Assembly: GCA_945907045.1 (NCBI GenBank)
Contig: CAMDSH010000003.1
Span: 94,653-158,652, forward strand
DNA: 64,000 nucleotides
Direction: 5' to 3'
DNA from: Rhizobium sp. Q54
Lineage (GTDB): Bacteria; Pseudomonadota; Alphaproteobacteria; Rhizobiales; Xanthobacteraceae
A program made the translations under genes and the position numbers. Below, one piece after another: positions 1 through 7,947 of this stretch. Position 1 is the stretch's first letter. Each line of letters starts with the position of its first letter. The notes under the pieces are model-generated. The model was not told the DNA's origin and searched no databases. It worked only from the letters and a program-made list of their open reading frames with translations.

Positions 1-602
1 CGACCAAGGGCAACGTCGTTTACAAGGGGACAGTGATCGACGACGTCAACACCGACGTCGGCTACATGACGCAGAAAGACAATCTTCTGCCGTGGCGCAA
101 CGTGCGCGAGAACGTCGCGTTTCCGCTTGAGCTTGCGGGCGTTGCCAAGGCTGAGCGTGCGGATCGGGCCAATCAGGTGATCGAACACGTCGGCCTGCAA
201 GGCTTCGAGGATCGCTTTCCGACCGAGCTTTCCGGCGGCATGCGAAAACGCGCGTGCCTCGCGCGCATGCTGCTCTACGGGGCGGAAACCGCGTTGCTCG
301 ATGAGCCATTTGCCGCGCTCGACGCGCAGCTCAAACTCGCGATGCACGATCTGGTTTTGCGCCTCGCCGCCGAGAATGGGCAGACGGTGGTGCTGGTTAC
401 GCACGATCTGATGGAAGCCGTCACGCTGGCGGACCGCGTGCTCGTGTGCACGCGGCGGCCTGCGACGGTGGCGCTGGAGCAGCGGATCGATCTCAAGCGT
501 CCGCGCGACGTGTTGAACGTGCGCTTCACCAACGAGTTCAAGGAGCTTTACGACACGCTGTGGGAGAGGCTGCGCCTCGAATACCACGAGGAGCGCGTAT
601 GA
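1..602 (+). CDS. ABC transporter ATP-binding protein, NitT/TauT type (5' truncated)
   Basis: The frame is open from the window edge, so the N-terminus with the Walker A loop lies outside; the ATG at 33 in the ORF track is internal. What remains shows the Q-loop region (GYMTQKDNLLPW), the signature LSGGMRKRACLARML, Walker B TALLDEPFAALD and the H-loop LVTHD. These are the marks of an importer ATPase of the nitrate/sulfonate/pyrimidine class, which energises uptake at the inner membrane. The stop overlaps the next start (ATGA), so it is coupled to the permease. The substrate cannot be told from this fragment. Confidence 0.93.
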   Translation, partial: TKGNVVYKGTVIDDVNTDVGYMTQKDNLLPWRNVRENVAFPLELAGVAKAERADRANQVIEHVGLQGFEDRFPTELSGGMRKRACLARMLLYGAETALLDEPFAALDAQLKLAMHDLVLRLAAENGQTVVLVTHDLMEAVTLADRVLVCTRRPATVALEQRIDLKRPRDVLNVRFTNEFKELYDTLWERLRLEYHEERV

Positions 603-1435
603 CCGCGCCGGAAACCAATCTCGATACGCGCGCGGCGCTGGAGGTTGAGACTCCACGGCGCGCGCAGCCGCAGGAGATGGGCGGCGTCGGCATGTTGCTC
701 TGCCAGACGGCGCTCGGCATCGCGGTGCTGCTCATGTGGCAAGGCGCGTCGGGGCGGCTGGTCGACAACTTCTTCATCTCCAACCCGATTGATGTCGCTT
801 ACCGTCTCGCCGGCTGGACAATGGATGGATCGATTTTCCGCCACATCGGCGCGACCGTGCACGCAACGATGATGGGCTTTGCGATCGGTTCGGTCGGCGG
901 CGCCATTCTCGGCGTCTGGCTTGGCGTATCGCCGCTCGCGAGCCGGCTGCTCAATCCTTACTTGAACGCACTCAATGCGCTTCCCAAAGTCGCTCTGGCT
1001 CCGCTGTTCGTGCTGTGGTTCGGCCTCGGCATCGAATCGAAGATCGCGCTCGCCGCCGTGCTGGTGCTGTTCCTGGTGTTTCTCAACACATTCGCCGGCG
1101 TGCGCGAGGTCGATCAGGATCTGATCGACGGCGCGCGGCTGATGCGCGCGACGCGTGCGCAGGTCATCACCAAGGTCATCATCCCCTCGGCGATGTCGTG
1201 GGTCTTCGCTGGCCTGAAGATATCGGTTCCCTATGCCCTGATCGGCGCCGTGCTGGGCGAGATGATCGCGTCCAACCGCGGGCTTGGCTATCTGGTGCAA
1301 TTTTCCGGTTCGCAATTCGATACCGCCGGCGTGTTTGCAGTTCTGTTCGTGATCGCGCTGCTCGCGGTGGGACTTAATTATCTCGTTGAAATGGTGCAAA
1401 ATCGGATGGAACGCTGGCGGATCGTCAGCCGCTAA
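599..1435 (+). CDS. ABC transporter permease, NitT/TauT (SsuC/TauC-like) family
   Basis: A 278-residue inner-membrane permease. The start at 599 is chosen over the longer ORF (446) because it overlaps the ATPase stop as ATGA and gives a normal family length. About six hydrophobic segments are visible, with the cytoplasmic EAA-type loop near residues 165-190 (EVDQDLIDGARLMRATRAQ) that contacts the ATPase. The segment LNALPKVALAPLFVLWFGLG is typical of this family. It works with the preceding ATPase and the following binding protein. No substrate can be assigned from sequence alone. Confidence 0.93.
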   Translation: MTAPETNLDTRAALEVETPRRAQPQEMGGVGMLLCQTALGIAVLLMWQGASGRLVDNFFISNPIDVAYRLAGWTMDGSIFRHIGATVHATMMGFAIGSVGGAILGVWLGVSPLASRLLNPYLNALNALPKVALAPLFVLWFGLGIESKIALAAVLVLFLVFLNTFAGVREVDQDLIDGARLMRATRAQVITKVIIPSAMSWVFAGLKISVPYALIGAVLGEMIASNRGLGYLVQFSGSQFDTAGVFAVLFVIALLAVGLNYLVEMVQNRMERWRIVSR

Positions 1436-1461
1436 AACAAGAAACATTGGAGGAGCACGCT

Positions 1462-2454
1462 ATGAGGATCATGCGCATTCCAGTTGCCGCCGTCTGCGGC
1501 GTCCTGGCCTGGAGTCTTTGCAGCGCGGCCAACGCGGAGCCGGTGAAGATCGTCAATATCGGTCACGGCTATTATTCCGGCGCGCTCTATGTCGCCAAGC
1601 AGGAGAAGCTGTTCGAGAAATACGGTCTTGAGCCGGACATTTCATACGTGCAGGGCGGCGCGCTGGCGTTGCAGGCTGCGCTTACCAAGCAGGCGGACGT
1701 GAGCATCGTGAGCTACGAGCACATCCTCACCGCCGCGGTGCAGGGCAAGCGCGTGGTCGGTTTCTTCAATCTGTGCAACCGGCCGGTGAACAACGTCATC
1801 GCCAACGACAATCTCTATAACGGCTCCGAGAAACTCAACGTCGAGCAGAAGATCAAGCGGCTGAAAGGCATGCGCGTCGCGATGCCGTCGGCGAATGGTT
1901 CGGGCGAGAAAATGCTCGGTGTGCTGGCAAAGAAATACGGCCTCACGCTGCCGGGCGATATCAGCAGCGTTTATCTCGGCGCCGAGGCGCCGGCTTACGT
2001 TGCGGCCTTCCAGCGCGAGCTGATCGACGCGGCGCTTCCCTTCGAGCCGGCGGGCGTGCTGGTGCAGCAGGCGGGCAAGGGCAAAATCTACCTCAACATG
2101 ATGAACGGCGAGATTCCCGAATTCCGGGACATTCTCTTCATGGTGCTGGCGACGCACCCCGACATCATGAAGGAAAAACCTGAATTGCTCCGCAAGGTTG
2201 CAATGGTGTTCACGGAAGCCGCGAAGATTCTCAAAACCGACCCGAAGCGCGGCAAGGCGCTTATGGCGAAAGAATATCCGACCATGACGCCGGAAACGAA
2301 CGATCAGGCCTACGCGACGGTCAGCCAGATATGGACGAATAACGGCCGCATCAGCGAAGCGCAGGCAAAGGCGACGTTCGCCTATCTGCAGCCGGAGGGA
2401 ACCGTGCCGGTGAATTTCCCCTCCACCTTCACGAACGAATTCCTGCCGAAATGA
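1462..2454 (+). CDS. ABC transporter periplasmic substrate-binding protein, NMT1/SsuA-like
   Basis: A 330-residue secreted binding protein. The start at 1462 is preceded by GGAGGAG at good spacing, whereas the TTG at 1447 in the ORF track lies inside that site. A Sec signal peptide ends near residue 25 (AANAEP). The mature part begins VKIVNIGHGYYSGALYVAKQ and continues like NitT/TauT and NMT1 (pyrimidine-precursor) binding proteins. It delivers the ligand to the permease just upstream; the stop overlaps the next start (ATGA). The ligand is unknown; aromatic or sulfonate-like compounds are possible. Confidence 0.88.
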   Translation: MRIMRIPVAAVCGVLAWSLCSAANAEPVKIVNIGHGYYSGALYVAKQEKLFEKYGLEPDISYVQGGALALQAALTKQADVSIVSYEHILTAAVQGKRVVGFFNLCNRPVNNVIANDNLYNGSEKLNVEQKIKRLKGMRVAMPSANGSGEKMLGVLAKKYGLTLPGDISSVYLGAEAPAYVAAFQRELIDAALPFEPAGVLVQQAGKGKIYLNMMNGEIPEFRDILFMVLATHPDIMKEKPELLRKVAMVFTEAAKILKTDPKRGKALMAKEYPTMTPETNDQAYATVSQIWTNNGRISEAQAKATFAYLQPEGTVPVNFPSTFTNEFLPK

Positions 2455-3341
2455 ATGCGACCGGAATGAGTTTGTTCAACGTCGGCCAGGCCAGCATCGC
2501 TCGCATCGAGGAGACGTATAAGCCGGTTTATAAACCCGGCGATCTTTTTCCGGAGTGGAGCAACGACATCCTCGCCAAGCACCGGCATTGGCTCGCGCCT
2601 AACCACTATGATGAAGCGAGCGGGCTGATTTATCTGAGCGTGCAAAGCTGGCTGCTGCAGATCGGAAAGAAAAAAATCCTGATCGATTGCTGCTGCGGCA
2701 ATAACAAATCGCGGCCGACGCGCCCGTTCTGGAACATGCTGAACACTCCTTATCTCGACCGGCTCGCCGCCGCCGGCGCGCGGCCGGACGAGATCGACTT
2801 CGTGATGTGCACGCATCTGCATCACGATCACGTGGGGTGGAACACTCAGCTCAAGGATGGCCGCTGGGTGCCGACGTTCCCGAACGCGCGTTACGTATTC
2901 TCGAAACCGGATTTCGATTATTACCACAAACTGGACTCGGAGCCGGGCGCCGAGCCGGTGGAATTCGGCACATTCCGCGAATGCGTGCTGCCCATCGTCG
3001 ATGCAGGCCGCGCCGACCTCGTCACCGGGCCGCATAGGCTCAACGATCATCTTGAGATCATCCCGGCGCCGGGTCATTCGGCGGGGCATGTGGTGTTCAA
3101 GCTGGAAAGCGCCGGCCAGCACGCGATGTTCATTGGCGATGTGTTTCATCACCTCTTGCAGGTCTATTACCCGCACTGGAATTTCCCGAAGAATTCGGAT
3201 GCCGAGCAGGCGCGTGTCAGCCGCCGGATGATTTTGGAGCAATGCGCGTCTTCCGGCGCGCTGGTGTTTCCGGGCCATGTCGGCGCGCCCTTTGCGGGGC
3301 GTATCGAAGCCACAGGAACAGGCTTCGTGCCGCGCTTTTGA
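2451..3341 (+). CDS. Metallo-beta-lactamase-fold hydrolase
   Basis: A 296-residue MBL-fold protein. The metal motif THLHHDHVGWN (near residue 122) is the HxHxDH signature. A further His lies in APGHSAGHVVF (about residue 205), an Asp in FIGDVFHH (about 225) and a His in FPGHVGAPF near the C-terminus, so a two-metal site looks intact. The architecture resembles quorum-quenching lactonases and related hydrolases. The four-base overlap with the binding-protein gene suggests that it acts on the compound imported by that transporter; this is inference from context only. Confidence 0.88.
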   Translation: MNATGMSLFNVGQASIARIEETYKPVYKPGDLFPEWSNDILAKHRHWLAPNHYDEASGLIYLSVQSWLLQIGKKKILIDCCCGNNKSRPTRPFWNMLNTPYLDRLAAAGARPDEIDFVMCTHLHHDHVGWNTQLKDGRWVPTFPNARYVFSKPDFDYYHKLDSEPGAEPVEFGTFRECVLPIVDAGRADLVTGPHRLNDHLEIIPAPGHSAGHVVFKLESAGQHAMFIGDVFHHLLQVYYPHWNFPKNSDAEQARVSRRMILEQCASSGALVFPGHVGAPFAGRIEATGTGFVPRF

Positions 3342-3412
3342 CCGGCGCGGGCCTCTTCAACTCCGCCAGCCAAAATCTCTGAACGATTCCGGTCGCTTAT
3401 GAATCCGTGCGG

Positions 3413-3428
3413 TGGAACGGGTCTTGCA
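3413..3428 (+). promoter_or_regulatory. Candidate sigma-54 promoter for nasT-nasS
   Basis: TGGAAC-N5-TTGCA matches the -24/-12 consensus (TGGCAC-N5-TTGCW) with one mismatch, and the GG and GC dinucleotides have the correct 10-base gap. It lies about 87 bases before nasT, in the only intergenic stretch upstream of it. Sigma-54 with NtrC commonly drives nitrogen assimilation genes. Confidence 0.55.
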
Positions 3429-3514
3429 TCCTTTTGAGGCAAGGCTGGCCCCAATCTGCGGCAATCGCCGGGAGCCGGTACGTTCGAGACCGCCGCATGG
3501 ACTTAAAGTAGCGC

Positions 3515-4099
3515 ATGGACCCGGGCATCAAGATCGTCATCGTCGATGAAAGTCCGGTCCGGGCTGCGATCCTGGAGGACGGTCTGCGCGAGGCCGGCTT
3601 TACGCAGGTCGTGCGCATCAGCGAAATGGCGCACCTGCTCGCGCGCATCTACGCCATCGACCCCGACGTCATCCTGATCGACCTCGCCAACCCCAGCCGC
3701 GACGTGCTGGAGCAGATGTTTCAGGTCAGCCGCATCGTCAAGCGTCCGATCGCGATGTTCGTCGACCAGAGCGACACCGCCTCGATTCAGGCGTCGGTCG
3801 ACGCGGGCGTGTCGGCCTACATCGTCGATGGGCTGAAAAAAGAGCGCATGAAGAACATCCTCGATCTGTGCATCTCGCGCTTCAACGCATTTTCCCGATT
3901 ACAGGGCGAACTCGACCGCACCAAGACGGCGCTTGAGGATCGCAAGATCATCGACAGGGCGAAGGGCATTCTCATGAAAGCGAAGAATCTGTCTGAGGAG
4001 GACGCCTACGCGCTGATGCGCAACACGGCGATGAAGGAGAACAAGAAAATCGCCGAAGTCGCGCAGTCGGTCATCACCGCGGCGGAGATGTTCAAATGA
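3515..4099 (+). CDS. nasT: NasT-type ANTAR-domain transcription antiterminator
   Basis: A 194-residue protein. The N-terminal receiver-like domain (residues 1-120: IKIVIVDESPVRAAIL, conserved Asp in VILIDLANP) is followed by a coiled linker and a C-terminal ANTAR RNA-binding domain (about 130-190: RKIIDRAKGILMKAKNLSEE, then DAYALMRNTA). In this family the protein binds paired hexaloop hairpins in leader RNA and prevents termination. NasS holds it inactive without nitrate. Here it overlaps nasS by four bases and precedes the nrtA leader carrying such hairpins. The Shine-Dalgarno site is weak. Confidence 0.93.
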   Translation: MDPGIKIVIVDESPVRAAILEDGLREAGFTQVVRISEMAHLLARIYAIDPDVILIDLANPSRDVLEQMFQVSRIVKRPIAMFVDQSDTASIQASVDAGVSAYIVDGLKKERMKNILDLCISRFNAFSRLQGELDRTKTALEDRKIIDRAKGILMKAKNLSEEDAYALMRNTAMKENKKIAEVAQSVITAAEMFK

Positions 4100-5268
4100 G
4101 CACGTCCAACACGCGCCTGCGGATCGGTTTCATTCCGCTGGCGGACGCCACCGCCTTGCTCATCGCGGTCGACAAGGGATTTGCCGCCGCCGAGGGACTC
4201 GATATCGATCTGGTGCGCGAAGTCTCGTGGTCGAACGTGCGCGACAAGCTCAACATCGGCCTGTTCGACGCCGCGCACCTCATCGCGCCGGTCGCCATCG
4301 CCTCCAGCCTCGGCCTCGGCCACGTCAAGGTGCCGATCGTTGCGCCCTTTGGCCTGGGCGTGAATGGCAACGCAATTACTGTGTCGCCAGGCCTTTATGC
4401 GGCGATCGTCGCGGCGGCGGACGGCAACATCATCGATCCGATGGTGTCGGCGCGCGCGCTGGCGCGCGTTGTCGCCAATCGCAAAGCCAAGGGCGAAGAG
4501 CCGCTCACCTTCGGCATGACGTTTCCGTTCTCGACGCACAATTATCATCTGCGCTTCTGGATGGCGGCCGGCGGCGTCGATCCTGACGAGGATGTCCGGC
4601 TGGTGGTGCTGCCGCCGCCTTACATGGTCGAGAGTCTGGCCAACAGGCATGTCGATGGCTTTTGCGTTGGCGCACCGTGGAATTCCGTCGCGGTCGATCT
4701 CGGTATCGGCTTCATCCTGCATTTTGTTTCGGAAATTCTCTCGCGCGCAGTGGAAAAGGTGCTGGGTGTGCGCGGCCGCTGGGCGGAAGAAAATCCGGAT
4801 GTACTCGTCCGGCTTGTACGCGCGCATCATCGCGCTGCGGAGTTCGTCGAAGACCCGGCCAATCTCGACGAAGTCGCGGCGTTGCTCGCCGCGCCAAACC
4901 GGATCGGAGCCACCGCCGAGGTGATCCGCCGCACGCTTGTTGGCCGCATGAAGGTGGCACCCGACGGCACCACGCGCGTGAGCGAGCGTTATCTCCTTAT
5001 CGGGCGTAATGGCGCAGCGCGGCCCGATCCCGCGCAGGCGGCGTGGCTTTACGCGCAGATGGTGCGCTGGGGTCAGGCGCCGCTATCGGACGAATTTCTG
5101 GCGACAGCGAAGGCCGTCTTCCGGCCCGATCTGTATGACGCTGCCGTCGGTCCGGCAGCGCCGCTCCCATCAAGCGAACCTGCCGACGGTATCGGCGCTT
5201 TCACCGGTCCTGCGTTCGATCCAAACGACATCGGCGCGCATCTCGCGGTCTGGAAAATCCGGCGCTGA
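4096..5268 (+). CDS. nasS: NasS-type cytoplasmic nitrate sensor
   Basis: A 390-residue paralogue of the NrtA/CmpA binding proteins with no signal peptide (begins MSTSNTRLRIGFIPLADATA), so it stays in the cytoplasm. Family landmarks include DLVREVSWSNVRDKL, GMTFPFSTHNYHLRFWMAA and VDGFCVGAPWN, the nitrate-pocket region also seen in the secreted NrtA downstream. In NasS/NasT systems NasS sequesters NasT until nitrate or nitrite binds. The ATGA overlap with nasT fits stoichiometric production of the pair. Confidence 0.93.
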   Translation: MSTSNTRLRIGFIPLADATALLIAVDKGFAAAEGLDIDLVREVSWSNVRDKLNIGLFDAAHLIAPVAIASSLGLGHVKVPIVAPFGLGVNGNAITVSPGLYAAIVAAADGNIIDPMVSARALARVVANRKAKGEEPLTFGMTFPFSTHNYHLRFWMAAGGVDPDEDVRLVVLPPPYMVESLANRHVDGFCVGAPWNSVAVDLGIGFILHFVSEILSRAVEKVLGVRGRWAEENPDVLVRLVRAHHRAAEFVEDPANLDEVAALLAAPNRIGATAEVIRRTLVGRMKVAPDGTTRVSERYLLIGRNGAARPDPAQAAWLYAQMVRWGQAPLSDEFLATAKAVFRPDLYDAAVGPAAPLPSSEPADGIGAFTGPAFDPNDIGAHLAVWKIRR

Positions 5269-5302
5269 AAGCCGCTTGGCGTATCCCGCTGTTATCTTGC
5301 AC

Positions 5303-5319
5303 TGCACAATAATGTGTCA
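5303..5319 (+). promoter_or_regulatory. Possible NtrC-like dyad upstream of the nrtA promoter
   Basis: TGCACAATAATGTGTCA is an imperfect dyad resembling degenerate NtrC sites (TGCAC half-site). It lies about 110 bases upstream of the sigma-54 candidate at 5428, a usual enhancer distance. Weak evidence: only one half-site is good. Confidence 0.25.
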
Positions 5320-5427
5320 GATGCCACGTCCCGCCGCCGCATTGGCAGGCAAAGCCAAGTTATTAACAGACGCGGCTAAACGGACCATCTTATTGTTTTT
5401 ATTGGTTTTTATTCGATTTCGGCCAAC

Positions 5428-5442
5428 TGGCACGAAGCTTGT
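5428..5442 (+). promoter_or_regulatory. Candidate sigma-54 promoter for the nrt-nas-cys operon
   Basis: TGGCAC-N5-TTGT matches the -24 element exactly and the -12 element with one mismatch (T for the final C). Transcription would start near 5454, placing the two hairpins and terminator described below inside the 5' leader. The 364-base gap between nasS and nrtA holds this promoter and the leader; no other gene was seen in it. Confidence 0.55.
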
Positions 5443-5475
5443 AATGAGATGACCAAGGCGCCGGTGGCGCCGAAT

Positions 5476-5508
5476 GTCCAACGACGGGCTGACAGCAACG
5501 CCGCTGTC
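5476..5508 (+). promoter_or_regulatory. ANTAR target: tandem hexaloop hairpins (P1, P2) in the nrtA leader
   Basis: P1 pairs GTCC (5476-5479) with GGGC (5486-5489) around the loop AACGAC. P2 pairs GACAGC (5491-5496) with GCTGTC (5503-5508), a perfect 6-bp stem, around the loop AACGCC. Both loops have six bases with A at position 1 and G at position 4, which is the recognition pattern known for ANTAR proteins such as NasT, NasR and EutV. One base separates the hairpins. The loop and 3' arm of P2 are also used by the downstream terminator, so the two structures exclude each other. Confidence 0.75.
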
Positions 5509-5551
5509 CTGGGGAGCACGCAAAAGCGCGCCTCAGGCTGTGGCGTTTTTT
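5497..5551 (+). terminator. Leader terminator controlled by NasT
   Basis: AACGCC (5497-5502) pairs with GGCGTT (5542-5547). Further in, CCTGGGG (5508-5514) pairs with CCTCAGG (5531-5537, one G-T), and the apex is CGC-AAAA-GCG. A six-T run (5546-5551) follows at once. The 5' arm is the P2 hexaloop itself, so NasT stabilising P2 would block terminator folding. This is the expected antitermination layout. Confidence 0.7.
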
Positions 5552-5632
5552 CATTTGATCAGCCGGCGACGGGGAAACGGCAGGCGGGCGCATCGACCGG
5601 GTCACTCGAATTCCAGAAGGACGAAGACGCAC

Positions 5633-6961
5633 ATGACGAACGTGATCAGCAAGGGAACGAATAAACGCCGCGGCGTCAGCCGCCGCGCATTCCTGAAAGC
5701 CAGCGCAGGGACCGCCGCATTGCTCGGTGCGGTGAACACGCAATTCCCCTTCGGCGCGCACATCGCGCAAGCCGCCGGGCCGGAAGTGACCAAGGCCAAT
5801 CTCGGCTTCATCGCCTTGAGCGATGCAGGCCCGCTCTTCGTTGCCAAGGACAAGGGATTTTTCGCCAAGCACGGCATGCCCGATGTCGAGGTCGCGAAGC
5901 AGGCGTCATGGGGTGCGACACGCGACAATCTTGTGCTCGGCTCGGAAGGCAACGGCATCGACGGCGCGCACATTCTCACGCCGATGCCGTATCTCATCTC
6001 ATCCGGCAAGGTGACGCAGAATAACGTACCGACACCAATGTACATCCTGGCGCGGCTCAATCTCGACAGCCAGTGCATCTCGGTCGCGAAGGAATATGCC
6101 GATCTGAAACTCGGTCTCGATACCAGGCCGTTCAAAGCGGCGCTGGAGAAGAAAAAAGCATCCGGCAAAGCCATCAAGGCCGCCATGACCTTTCCCGGTG
6201 GCACGCATGATCTCTGGCTACGTTACTGGCTCGCCGCCGGCGGTATCGATCCGGACAAGGACATCGAAACGATTGTAGTGCCGCCGCCGCAGATGGTGGC
6301 GAACATGAAAGTTGGCACCATGGATTGCTTCTGCGTCGGTGAACCATGGAACCTGCAACTCATTCATCAGGACATTGGCTATACCGCCGTCAACACGGGC
6401 GAGATCTGGAACAAGCATCCAGAGAAGTCGCTCGGCATGCGCGCCGCCTGGGTGGATAAGTATCCAAATGCGGCGAAGGCGCTGCTGATGGCTGTGATGG
6501 AGGCCCAGCAATGGGCTGACAAGACCGAGAACAAGGTCGAACTCGCGGCCATCATGGGCAAACGGCAATGGATGAATTGCCCGGTCGAGGACGTCTACGA
6601 CCGCACGGCGGGAAAATTCGACTACGGCATTCCCGGCAAGGTGGTCGAGAACTCGCCCCACATCATGAAGTACTGGCGCGATCACGCCTCCTATCCGTTC
6701 CAGAGCCACGAACTCTGGTTCATGACCGAGGATATCCGCTGGGGCAAATACGAAGGCGGTTTCGACTCAAAGGCCCTGATCAAGAAGGTGAACCGCGAAG
6801 ATCTCTGGCGCGAAGCGGCGAAGGAGCTCGGCGTCCCCGCTGCCGATATCCCGACGTCCACCTCGCGCGGCAAGGAGACGTTCTTCGACGGCAAGGTTTT
6901 CGATCCCGAAAATCCGGCCGCTTACCTGAAGAGCCTCTCCATCAAGCGTGTCGAAGTGTGA
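5633..6961 (+). CDS. nrtA: Nitrate ABC transporter, periplasmic binding protein (Tat-exported)
   Basis: A 442-residue protein; the start at 5633 has AGAAGG upstream, and the longer frame from 5474 would run through the leader terminator. A twin-arginine signal (KRRGVSRRAFLKASAG) marks Tat export. The mature part matches NrtA/NasF: PEVTKANLGFIALSDAGPLF, AMTFPGGTHDLWLRYWLAA and MDCFCVGEPWN. It binds nitrate (and probably nitrite) in the periplasm and passes it to NrtB. It shares its fold and pocket segments with cytoplasmic NasS upstream. Confidence 0.95.
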   Translation: MTNVISKGTNKRRGVSRRAFLKASAGTAALLGAVNTQFPFGAHIAQAAGPEVTKANLGFIALSDAGPLFVAKDKGFFAKHGMPDVEVAKQASWGATRDNLVLGSEGNGIDGAHILTPMPYLISSGKVTQNNVPTPMYILARLNLDSQCISVAKEYADLKLGLDTRPFKAALEKKKASGKAIKAAMTFPGGTHDLWLRYWLAAGGIDPDKDIETIVVPPPQMVANMKVGTMDCFCVGEPWNLQLIHQDIGYTAVNTGEIWNKHPEKSLGMRAAWVDKYPNAAKALLMAVMEAQQWADKTENKVELAAIMGKRQWMNCPVEDVYDRTAGKFDYGIPGKVVENSPHIMKYWRDHASYPFQSHELWFMTEDIRWGKYEGGFDSKALIKKVNREDLWREAAKELGVPAADIPTSTSRGKETFFDGKVFDPENPAAYLKSLSIKRVEV

Positions 6962-6966
6962 GTCTG

Positions 6967-6992
6967 CGGGCCGCCCTTAACCGGGCGGCCCG
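6967..6992 (+). promoter_or_regulatory. 10-bp GC hairpin between nrtA and nrtB
   Basis: CGGGCCGCCC and GGGCGGCCCG form a perfect 10-bp stem with a six-base loop just after the nrtA stop. No T-run follows, so it is more likely an mRNA-stabilising or partial attenuation structure that raises NrtA over NrtB/NrtD than a full terminator. Confidence 0.55.
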
Positions 6993-7034
6993 TCCTTCTC
7001 GATCTCAAGCGCGATCCTTTGGAGACACACTGAA

Positions 7035-7937
7035 ATGAACATGCCGCAAGTCAAAACTGAAAAAGCGAAAGCAGTTGCCATGCCGCAACCGGCGCCGGCA
7101 GTTGTGTTGCCGCTTGAAATCAAGCGCTCGCAATTGGGTGAGAAAATTCTCGCGCGCCTCGGCGATATCGCCGCGCGTGTCATTCCTCCCGTGGTCGTTA
7201 TCGCCATCGCATTGATCGTATGGGAATTGCTGTGCCGCAAAGCCGGGGCCACGCTGCCGCCGCCCTCGCGAGTCTTGAAGGAGACACGGGAACTGATCCT
7301 CGATCCGTTCTTCGATCGCGGCGGTATCGACCGCGGGCTGTTCTGGCATCTCTCGGCGAGCCTGCAGCGCGTGGCGCTGGGCTATGCGCTTGCGTCCATC
7401 GTGGGCGTGGCGCTCGGCACGCTGGTTGGACAATCGATGTGGGCGATGCGCGGCCTCGATCCTATTTTCCAGGTTCTGCGCACGGTTCCGCCGCTCGCCT
7501 GGTTGCCACTTTCTTTGGCGGCATTCCGCGACGGCCAGCCTTCGGCGATCTTCGTCATTTTCATCACCGCGATCTGGCCGGTCATCATCAACACCGCCGT
7601 CGGTATTCGAAACATTCCGCAAGACTATCGCAACGTCGCGAAGGTGCTGCGGCTCAACCAGCTCGAGTTCTTCTGGAAAATCATGGTGCCGTCGGCGGCG
7701 CCGTACATTTTCACTGGATTGCGCATCGGCATCGGCCTGTCGTGGCTCGCGATCGTCGCGGCCGAAATGCTCATCGGCGGCGTCGGCATCGGCTTCTTCA
7801 TCTGGGATGCCTGGAATTCCTCGCACATCAGCGAAATCATCCTGGCGCTGATCTACGTCGGCATCATCGGTTTCGTTCTCGACCGGATGGTCGCGGGCGT
7901 ATCCAGCCTTGTCACCCGTGGCACCGCAGCCAACTGA
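7035..7937 (+). CDS. nrtB: Nitrate ABC transporter permease
   Basis: A 300-residue inner-membrane permease with a charged, Pro/Ala-rich cytoplasmic N-terminus (about 50 residues) and about six membrane segments. The EAA loop lies near residues 195-215 (GIRNIPQDYRNVAKVLRLNQ), and the stretch QVLRTVPPLAWLPLSLAAFRDG is characteristic of NrtB. It forms the nitrate channel together with NrtA and the ATPase at 7948. A purine-rich GGAGACAC site precedes the ATG. Confidence 0.94.
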   Translation: MNMPQVKTEKAKAVAMPQPAPAVVLPLEIKRSQLGEKILARLGDIAARVIPPVVVIAIALIVWELLCRKAGATLPPPSRVLKETRELILDPFFDRGGIDRGLFWHLSASLQRVALGYALASIVGVALGTLVGQSMWAMRGLDPIFQVLRTVPPLAWLPLSLAAFRDGQPSAIFVIFITAIWPVIINTAVGIRNIPQDYRNVAKVLRLNQLEFFWKIMVPSAAPYIFTGLRIGIGLSWLAIVAAEMLIGGVGIGFFIWDAWNSSHISEIILALIYVGIIGFVLDRMVAGVSSLVTRGTAAN

Positions 7938-7947
7938 GGAACGAAAA

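Noticed and set aside
5474-5632. N-terminal extension of nrtA
   Set aside because: It would be translated through the leader hairpins and terminator and would hide the Tat signal in the interior.
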